Shown piece by piece: positions 5,901-11,333 of a stretch of DNA of 11,333 bases. The number at the start of each line of letters is the position of its first letter. Positions within the stretch are counted from its first letter, which is position 1. The translations under genes were made by a program, and so were the position numbers. Origin of the DNA: Lachnospiraceae bacterium. Lineage in GTDB: Bacteria > Bacillota > Clostridia > Lachnospirales > Lachnospiraceae. The notes beneath the pieces were generated by a model that was not told the DNA's origin, ran no database searches, and worked only from the letters and a program-made list of their open reading frames with translations. The stretch spans positions 1 through 11,333 of the forward strand of contig CAAFWV010000078.1 of the NCBI GenBank assembly GCA_900766815.1, read 5' to 3'.

Positions 5901-7538
5901 CTAATTCTCGTCTTCTTCCTTATTGGAAGTATATACTGTTCTCTTTCTGGCCATCTCATCGCTCTCAAGATATTCATCATAGGTAGTTATCTTATCAATG
6001 AAGCTTCCGTCAGGCAGAATCTCTATGATTCTGTTAGCTGTTGTCTGCACAATCTGATGATCCCTGCAGGCGAAGAGCTCTACACCCGGGAACTTGATCA
6101 TACCTTCATTGAGTGCGGTAATAGCCTCCATATCCAGGTGGTTGGTAGGCTCATCGAATACCAGGCAGTTGGCACCGGATATCATCATCTTGGATAAGAG
6201 ACATCTTACCTTCTCTCCACCGGACAATACCTTAACCTTCTTAACTCCGTCATCACCTGCGAAAAGCATTCTTCCAAGGAAGCCCCTGACATAGGTTACA
6301 TCCTTGACAGGTGAATAGCCCGTGAGCCACTCAGTAATGGTGTAATCATTGTTAAACTCATTGGTAAAGTCCTTGGGGAAGTATGCCTGCGAGGTTGTAA
6401 CACCCCACTTATAGGTTCCGCTGTCAGGCTCCATCTCACCTGTTAATATCTTGAATAAGGTGGTCTTGGCAAGCTCATTGCCTCCAACAAAGGCAATCTT
6501 GTCATCATGTCCTACAGTGAAGGAGATATTGTCAAGCACCTTCACTCCATCAATGGTCTTACACAGGTTCTCGACGAAGAGAACTTCATTGCCGATTTCT
6601 CTCTCGGGTCTGAAGTCAATATAAGGATACTTACGGCTTGAAGGCTTGATTGTATCAAGCTCAATCTTCTCAAGAGCTCTCTTTCTTGAAGTAGCCTGCT
6701 TTGACTTGGAAGCATTGGCAGAGAATCTGGAGATGAATTCCTGCAGCTCCTTAATCTTCTCTTCCTTCTTCTTGTTAGCTTCCTTCATCTGCTTAATTAG
6801 AAGCTGTGAAGATTCATACCAGAAATCGTAGTTACCTGCATACAGCTGAATCTTGCCATAGTCAATATCAGCAATCTGCGTACATACCTTATTTAAGAAA
6901 TATCTGTCATGGCTGACTACAATAACAGTGTTCTCAAAGTTAATCAGGAATTCCTCAAGCCAGGCAATGGCATCAAGGTCCAGGTGGTTGGTAGGCTCAT
7001 CCAGAAGCAGAATGTCCGGATTGCCGAAGAGCGCCCTTGCCAGAAGCACCTTCACCTTACCTGCACCGTCCATATCAGCCATAAGTGTATAATGGCTGTT
7101 CGTATCAATACCGAGACCGTTAAGGAGTGTGGCCGCATTGGACTCCGCCTCCCAGCCGTCCATCTCAGCAAATTCCGCCTCAAGCTCTGCAGCCCTTACA
7201 CCATCCTCATCGGAGAAATCCTCCTTGGCATAGATGGCATCCTTCTCCTTCATGATGTCATACAGTCTTCTGTTGCCCATGATGACCGTATCCATAACAG
7301 TGTATTCATCATATTTGAAGTGATCCTGCTCAAGCACCGACAGTCTCTGACCGGGTGTCATCACAATCTCACCGTTTGTAGTATCAAGCTCTCCTGACAG
7401 AATCTTAAGGAAGGTAGACTTACCTGCGCCATTGGCACCGATCAACCCGTAACAGTTTCCCTCCGTGAACTTGATGTTTACATCCTCAAACAGAGCCTTC
7501 TTACCTATTCTGTATGTAACATTATTTGCACTAATCAT
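5901..7538 (-). CDS. ABC-F family ATPase (YbiT/EttA-like), ribosome-associated
   Basis: A 545-residue soluble protein with two ABC ATPase domains and no membrane segments. ABC-F proteins bind the ribosomal E site and act in translation or antibiotic protection. Domain 1 has Walker A GANGAGKST (34-42), Walker B LLLDEP (177-182) and switch SHD (209-211). A lysine/glutamate-rich linker follows (about 242-315). Domain 2 has LSGGE (438-442) and Walker B LVFDEP (459-464). Three sites are off consensus: the first signature reads MDGAG (156-160) rather than LSGGE, the second Walker A is GGNELAKTT (352-360) with E355 in place of glycine, and the second switch histidine is R492 (CRD). Close clostridial relatives may share these, so it could be a subfamily trait. 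Four in-frame codons at the end read TAG, TAA, TTA, TAA. GAGAG precedes the ATG. Confidence 0.93.
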   Translation of the reverse strand: MISANNVTYRIGKKALFEDVNIKFTEGNCYGLIGANGAGKSTFLKILSGELDTTNGEIVMTPGQRLSVLEQDHFKYDEYTVMDTVIMGNRRLYDIMKEKDAIYAKEDFSDEDGVRAAELEAEFAEMDGWEAESNAATLLNGLGIDTNSHYTLMADMDGAGKVKVLLARALFGNPDILLLDEPTNHLDLDAIAWLEEFLINFENTVIVVSHDRYFLNKVCTQIADIDYGKIQLYAGNYDFWYESSQLLIKQMKEANKKKEEKIKELQEFISRFSANASKSKQATSRKRALEKIELDTIKPSSRKYPYIDFRPEREIGNEVLFVENLCKTIDGVKVLDNISFTVGHDDKIAFVGGNELAKTTLFKILTGEMEPDSGTYKWGVTTSQAYFPKDFTNEFNNDYTITEWLTGYSPVKDVTYVRGFLGRMLFAGDDGVKKVKVLSGGEKVRCLLSKMMISGANCLVFDEPTNHLDMEAITALNEGMIKFPGVELFACRDHQIVQTTANRIIEILPDGSFIDKITTYDEYLESDEMARKRTVYTSNKEEDEN

Positions 7539-7578
7539 AATATCTCTCTTTCACAATCACACAACGCACACGTCTGCA

Positions 7579-7607
7579 ATTGTATCAGATTTTATTCTAT
7601 TCGACAA
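7579..7607 (-). promoter_or_regulatory. Weak candidate promoter for the ABC-F gene
   Basis: On the minus strand, TTGTCG (7602-7607), a 17-nt spacer and TACAAT (7579-7584) straddle the stop codon of the 86-residue gene. The -10 box is good and the -35 box poor (4 of 6). The ABC-F gene could equally be transcribed with maf and the small gene. Confidence 0.3.
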
Positions 7608-7857
7608 TCAGATATCTTCCGTCACCGATATCATATACCTCATCCATATCAAGGATATCTTCCTTAGTATAGGTATCCATGTCATAATCCTCGCTGAAGT
7701 ACTCTGCCACCTCTTCAATGGAATTAACCACATGAGCGCAGAAATCATTGAGGAAATCCCTTGCATCCTCTATTCCGTCAGCCACAGGCTCCGTATAATG
7801 ATTCAGCTGTTCCCTTAAGAATACCTCACATACCTTGTCATCAAATTCTGTCATCAT
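7597..7857 (-). CDS. Small acidic protein of unknown function, translationally coupled to maf
   Basis: An 86-residue protein that I cannot assign to a named family. It is strongly acidic, with 26 Asp/Glu against 5 Lys/Arg, and has no signal peptide, membrane segment or obvious catalytic motif. The N-terminal half looks helical; the C-terminus ends in GDGRYLIVE, which looks like a closing beta strand. It has two cysteines (C10, C40). Its ATG overlaps the Maf stop codon as ATGA, with GGAG seven bases upstream inside maf, which strongly supports coupled translation and a real gene. A second ATG directly follows the first, so the true start may be one residue later. Acidic proteins of this kind can be protein-binding or nucleic-acid-mimic factors, but nothing here shows that. 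Confidence 0.8.
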   Translation of the reverse strand: MMTEFDDKVCEVFLREQLNHYTEPVADGIEDARDFLNDFCAHVVNSIEEVAEYFSEDYDMDTYTKEDILDMDEVYDIGDGRYLIVE

Positions 7858-8429
7858 AATAACTCCAGTCTCTTCATCTCCTGATACAGTCTTGCAACAG
7901 GAAGTCCCACTACATTGTTATAGTCACCTTCAATCGAATCAATGAATCTGGCAAAAGTGCCCTGGATTCCGTATCCGCCGGCTTTGTCAATCGCTTCGCC
8001 CTTGAGTATGTATTCATTAATATCCTCATCCGTAAGCTCATGAACCATAACCTTAGTTGTCTCAGCAAAGGATAAGATGTGAGTATTGTTGTCTTCACCG
8101 CGCCACAGCACGCAGACACCGGTATATACATAATGTCTGTGACCGCTTAAGCTTCTAAGCATCTCCTTCCAGTTATCATACCCTGTGGGCTTACCTAACT
8201 TCTTACCATCATTGTAGACAACCGTATCTGCTCCTATCACAATACTGTCCCTGTGAGACTCAAACACCTTCTTAGCCTTCTGATAAGCCAGATCTTTAAC
8301 TACATCCTCCGGATTTACACTGTTGGTACTCTCCGAAACCTTGGCGATAATCACATCAAAAGAAAGCCCAATCTGTTCCAAAAGGGCCTTCCGTCTGGGT
8401 GATGCTGACGCCAGTATAATATTCTTCAT
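7854..8429 (-). CDS. maf: Maf-family nucleoside triphosphate pyrophosphatase
   Basis: This 191-residue protein has the usual Maf length. The family hydrolyses dTTP, UTP and some modified nucleotides to the monophosphate and pyrophosphate, a nucleotide-pool cleaning role; the gene was first known from septum inhibition in Bacillus. Visible motifs are the N-terminal LASASPRRKALL (6-17, phosphate-binding S-x-x-R-x-x-L), IVIGADTVV with the catalytic aspartate, LSGHRHYVYTGVCV, and DKAGGYGIQG followed by GDYNNVVGLP near the C-terminus. The ATG at 8429 has AAGGAAAG about eight bases upstream. It overlaps the following small acidic gene by four bases. Neighbouring polyphosphate and phosphoesterase genes give a loose phosphate/nucleotide theme. 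Confidence 0.95.
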   Translation of the reverse strand: MKNIILASASPRRKALLEQIGLSFDVIIAKVSESTNSVNPEDVVKDLAYQKAKKVFESHRDSIVIGADTVVYNDGKKLGKPTGYDNWKEMLRSLSGHRHYVYTGVCVLWRGEDNNTHILSFAETTKVMVHELTDEDINEYILKGEAIDKAGGYGIQGTFARFIDSIEGDYNNVVGLPVARLYQEMKRLELL

Positions 8430-8466
8430 ATTTCTTTCCTTTTTCCCTGTATATTCCCTGTGGCCC

Positions 8467-8544
8467 GGATACTAACCCCCTGTTTGTCAGTATCCCGACG
8501 CAAATATAGTACCACATTCCAATTGATAATATAAGTACTATTTG
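8467..8544 (-). repeat. Two inverted repeats in the ppk-maf gap
   Basis: The 115-bp gap holds two dyads. Right after the ppk stop, CAAAT-AGTAC (8535-8544) pairs with GTACT-AT-ATTTG (8501-8512), ten base pairs with a two-base bulge and a 22-nt loop. Next, GGATACT (8489-8495) pairs with AGTATCC (8467-8473) across a 15-nt loop. Neither is followed by a T run, so they are poor terminators. Only a weak promoter can be seen (TATATT at the first dyad's 3' arm). Their role is unknown. Confidence 0.45.
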
Positions 8545-10668
8545 CTACTGTTTCACGATAAATCGTCTTGTAGCCTTGACGTCCTTCTTATTCTGTCTCT
8601 CGACTTCCTTAATTGCCTGCTCGGCATCGACGCAGAAGATGTGCTGTGAGTCAATGATCTCCTTAGGTCGCATTACCTTAGAATAGGTTCCGTCGCTTGA
8701 TAAGACATGAGCCTTTCTGTTGTCCTTAAGCTCTGTTTCAAGAATATATCTTAATCTGTCCTTAAGCTCCTCCTCTTCAACGGGGAAGAGAATCTCAACT
8801 CTTCTCTCAAGGTTTCTGGGCATCCAGTCAGCACTGCCGCAGTAATATTCCGGATTGCCGTTATTCTCAAAGCAGAATATTCTGCTGTGCTCAAGATAAT
8901 TACCTACAATTGATCTTACGGTTATATTCTCACTTACACCCTTTATTCCCACCTTAAGACAGCAGATTCCCCTGACTATAAGATCTATATGTACACCCGC
9001 TCCACTCGCCTCATACAAAGCCTTAATTATATCAGGATCACAAAGAGAATTCATCTTGGCGATAATTCTCGCACTTTTTCCATTGAGAGCATTCTCCTTC
9101 TCCCTGTTAATAAGGTAGATGAACTTGTCCTTAAGCCAGAGGGGTGCCACACTCAGTCTGTTCCAGCCTGCCGGCTCTGAATAACCTGACAGCATATTGA
9201 ATACGGCAGTAGCATCCTCGCCGTAGCTCTCCTTACAGGTGAACATACCTATGTCTGTATATAGCTTAGCTGTAGAGTCGTTGTAATTGCCTGTTCCAAG
9301 ATGAACATAACGCCTGATACCGTCCTCTTCGCTTCTGACAACAAGTGTTATTTTACTATGTGTCTTAAGTCCTACCAGACCATAGAGCACATGGCAGCCC
9401 GCATGCTCCAGTTTCTTGGCCCAGACTATATTATTCTCTTCATCAAATCGTGCTTTAAGCTCAACAAGTACCGTTACCTGCTTGCCATTCTCTGCCGCCT
9501 CCGCAAGAGCTGCAATAATTGGTGAATTGCCGCTTACTCTGTAGAGAGTCTGCTTGATTGCAAGCACCTTGGGATCCCGGCTTGCCTGGCGGACGAACTC
9601 CACCACCGGCTCGAAGCTCTCATAGGGATGATGCATAAGGATATCCTTACGTCTGATGGCTTCGAATATGTCTGCACAGTCCACAAGCGCAGGAACTGCC
9701 TTGGGTTTAACTACCGGAGCCTTGAGTGATGGATCCATCTCATCCATGCCATAGAGCTTCATAAGGAAGGTCAAATCCAGCGGTCCTTCAATGTCATAAA
9801 TCTCATCCTTACTTATCATGAGTTCGCGCACAAGGATTTCCTTAAGTCTCTCATCTGTATCTGTCTTAAGTTCAAGCCTTATTGCCTGTCCCCACTGACG
9901 CTTCTTGATCTGCTTCTCAATTTCCTTAAGAAGGTCTGCTGCCTCCTCCTCATCTATTTCTAAGTCTGCATTTCGCATGATTCTGAATTCGCAGGTAGCC
10001 AGAATCTCATGATTTAGGAAGAGCTTATTAAGGTTCTTCTCAATTATCTTCTCAAGGAAAATAAAGCTTAAGCCGTCGCCCGGAATTCTGAGTAATCTGG
10101 GAAGAACACCGGGTACCTGAACGGTCGCGAATTCGAATTCCTCCTTGCCCTTCTTCATGGGACGCACGAGAGCGCCGATATTCAGTGTCTTATTTCTGAT
10201 TAGGGGGAAGGGGCGCGAGCTGTCCACAGCCATTGGCGTCAGAACCGGATAGACATATTCCTCGAAATAATTATCAATGAAGGAAATCTGCTTCCTTGAC
10301 AGCTTAGTTACGTCATCTATAAGCTCGATTCCATACTTCTTAAGCTCCTTAACCAGGTTATTATAGGTAGAATACTGTTCATCGACTATGTTATGAGTTG
10401 CCACGCTTAAGCTCTCAAGCTGCTCCGCGGCAGTCATACCGGCAATATCCTTCTTCTTATATCCGGCATTTACCATGTCCTTGAGTGATGCCACTCTGAT
10501 CATAAAGAACTCATCTAAGTTAGATGCAGTAATAGACAGGAATTTGATTCTCTCCAGAAGCGGTATACCCTTATCTATGGCCTCACTAAGCACTCTTCTG
10601 TTGAATTCTACCCAACTAAGCTCCCTGTTCCAGTAATTATTGGGAGCTGTCAATTCTTCATTTTTCAC
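8545..10668 (-). CDS. ppk: Polyphosphate kinase PPK1, EC 2.7.4.1
   Basis: A 707-residue PPK1, which reversibly moves the gamma-phosphate of ATP onto inorganic polyphosphate through a phosphohistidine. The order is an N-terminal domain (NRELSWVEFNRRVL, about 14-27), the head domain, and two phospholipase-D-like C-terminal domains. By alignment from memory with the E. coli enzyme, H437 in LKTHSK matches the autophosphorylated histidine. H456 in RYVHLGTGNYND and the histidine of YLEHSRIF match the other catalytic histidines. YCGSADWMPRNLERRVEILFP near the end is a family signature. The start is GTG at 10668 with GAGGT seven bases upstream; the nearby ATG at 10661 is out of frame and hits a stop within three codons. 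It lies 18 nt after the ppx stop, so the two form an operon. Confidence 0.97.
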   Translation of the reverse strand: MKNEELTAPNNYWNRELSWVEFNRRVLSEAIDKGIPLLERIKFLSITASNLDEFFMIRVASLKDMVNAGYKKKDIAGMTAAEQLESLSVATHNIVDEQYSTYNNLVKELKKYGIELIDDVTKLSRKQISFIDNYFEEYVYPVLTPMAVDSSRPFPLIRNKTLNIGALVRPMKKGKEEFEFATVQVPGVLPRLLRIPGDGLSFIFLEKIIEKNLNKLFLNHEILATCEFRIMRNADLEIDEEEAADLLKEIEKQIKKRQWGQAIRLELKTDTDERLKEILVRELMISKDEIYDIEGPLDLTFLMKLYGMDEMDPSLKAPVVKPKAVPALVDCADIFEAIRRKDILMHHPYESFEPVVEFVRQASRDPKVLAIKQTLYRVSGNSPIIAALAEAAENGKQVTVLVELKARFDEENNIVWAKKLEHAGCHVLYGLVGLKTHSKITLVVRSEEDGIRRYVHLGTGNYNDSTAKLYTDIGMFTCKESYGEDATAVFNMLSGYSEPAGWNRLSVAPLWLKDKFIYLINREKENALNGKSARIIAKMNSLCDPDIIKALYEASGAGVHIDLIVRGICCLKVGIKGVSENITVRSIVGNYLEHSRIFCFENNGNPEYYCGSADWMPRNLERRVEILFPVEEEELKDRLRYILETELKDNRKAHVLSSDGTYSKVMRPKEIIDSQHIFCVDAEQAIKEVERQNKKDVKATRRFIVKQ

Positions 10669-10686
10669 AATACTACCTCATCAATA

Positions 10687-11333
10687 TTACAATTTGGCAA
10701 TCTGTCTTATGACAGGTCTTACATTGAATATTTCCTCAAAGAAATCAGCCTTCTTCTCGAACAGACCCTTCTCCAGGGTAATATCCTTATTTGTTCTTAT
10801 GGAAATCTCTAAGATATCTCCCTTAAGCGACACCTTTATTCCGGAGAACTTCTGCTTCTTGCTCTTATCCATACCGTTAGCAAGCCTGAGTATGGCAGTG
10901 AGCTTGGCTATCCTCTGATAAGCCTCCTCGTTGTACATCATAATTCCTGCCTTCTCGATATCAAACTCAAGATAGGTATGATTATGCTTAACAACATTGG
11001 CCAGAATCTCCCTCTCATCGTGGGAAAGTCCGATTATCTCTGTCGACATTATTATGTCGTAGCTGCAGCTGCTCATGTTATGAAGACTGATATATTTGCC
11101 GCAGTCGTGCAGGATGCCTGCCAGTCTGAGTATGAGTCTGTCTCTCTTGTCAAGACCCGATATCTTCTTGATTGAGTCAAAAATGCTCAGACTGAGACTC
11201 TCGATATTCTGACTTCTTATATCGTCACCCATGTATCTTCTGCTGATGCCGCGCGCACAGGCTACAATATCCTCATCAAAGTCATGGCTCATGGCTATCA
11301 GTCTCTTGTGCTCACCATATTCATAAGCAATTC
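10687..11333 (-). CDS. ppx: Ppx/GppA-type exopolyphosphatase, C-terminal HD-like part (5' end cut by window edge)
   Basis: The reading frame is open through the right edge, so the ATG at 11292 is internal, not the start. Upstream residues IAYEYGEHKRLI look like the end of the ASKHA phosphatase domain (family DGI-x-YE motif). The 214 visible residues mainly form the helical HD-like C-terminal domain, with LHDCGKY (the HD pair), GLSHDERE and a later histidine in VVKHNH. The first HD-domain histidine, expected in the helix around RSQNIESL, appears to be absent, and the family AxxLD reads ANGMD, so a full metal site is doubtful. Ppx/GppA enzymes remove terminal phosphate from polyphosphate or the 5'-phosphate of pppGpp. 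Position 18 nt before ppk favours a polyphosphate role. Confidence 0.85.
   Translation of the reverse strand, partial: IAYEYGEHKRLIAMSHDFDEDIVACARGISRRYMGDDIRSQNIESLSLSIFDSIKKISGLDKRDRLILRLAGILHDCGKYISLHNMSSCSYDIIMSTEIIGLSHDEREILANVVKHNHTYLEFDIEKAGIMMYNEEAYQRIAKLTAILRLANGMDKSKKQKFSGIKVSLKGDILEISIRTNKDITLEKGLFEKKADFFEEIFNVRPVIRQIAKL

Noticed and set aside
6909..7397. 162-residue plus-strand open frame
   Set aside because: It is antisense to the ABC-F ATPase, whose motifs are unmistakable on the other strand.
7465..7818. 117-residue plus-strand open frame spanning the ABC-F start and the small acidic gene
   Set aside because: It is antisense to coupled genes with good ribosome binding sites; no independent support.
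8467..8495. 7-bp dyad as a ppk terminator
   Set aside because: It has a 15-nt loop and no T run on the minus strand side.
11290..11292. ATG as the start of the ppx gene
   Set aside because: The frame stays open to the window edge, and the upstream residues resemble the phosphatase domain end.

Overview
The window looks like a chromosomal housekeeping stretch from a member of the Clostridia, most likely family Lachnospiraceae. This rests on protein-level resemblance: the PurF-like protein, the ABC-F ATPase, the ATP-type PEP carboxykinase and the Ppx/PPK pair all read like that group. GC looks moderate, Shine-Dalgarno sites are strong and purine-rich, and terminators are short hairpins. All ten genes lie on the minus strand, so transcription runs from the high-coordinate end to the low end. 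I see no tRNA, rRNA, CRISPR array, insertion sequence, phage gene or gene-free stretch over 300 bases. Every plus-strand reading frame lies opposite a well-supported minus-strand gene.

In transcription order: (a) the C-terminal part of a Ppx/GppA exopolyphosphatase (cut by the right edge) and, 18 nt later, polyphosphate kinase PPK1 with a GTG start. Together they form a polyphosphate breakdown and synthesis pair. (b) After a 115-bp gap with two dyads comes a Maf nucleotide pyrophosphatase, coupled by an ATGA overlap to a very acidic 86-residue protein of unknown function, then an ABC-F ATPase. (c) A hairpin directly abuts the ribosome binding site of a PHP-domain phosphoesterase, followed 11 nt later by a Cof-type HAD phosphatase. 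(d) ATP-dependent PEP carboxykinase (pckA) has its own near-consensus promoter, a Rex-like dyad over its -35 box and three small hairpins in its leader. (e) After the pckA terminator comes a CDF metal exporter with a duplicated C-terminal domain. (f) Last is a PurF-like protein (cut by the left edge) with its own promoter.

The genes are mostly ordinary housekeeping. The most interesting items are: the PurF-like protein, which keeps its PRPP-binding motifs but has lost the glutaminase nucleophile and the other glutaminase-site motifs; the candidate redox operator and stacked leader hairpins of pckA; the CDF exporter with two tandem cytoplasmic domains; and two terminator-like hairpins that run straight into the next gene's ribosome binding site. 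No clearly new multi-gene system is present. The PurF-like paralog is the best candidate for undescribed biochemistry.
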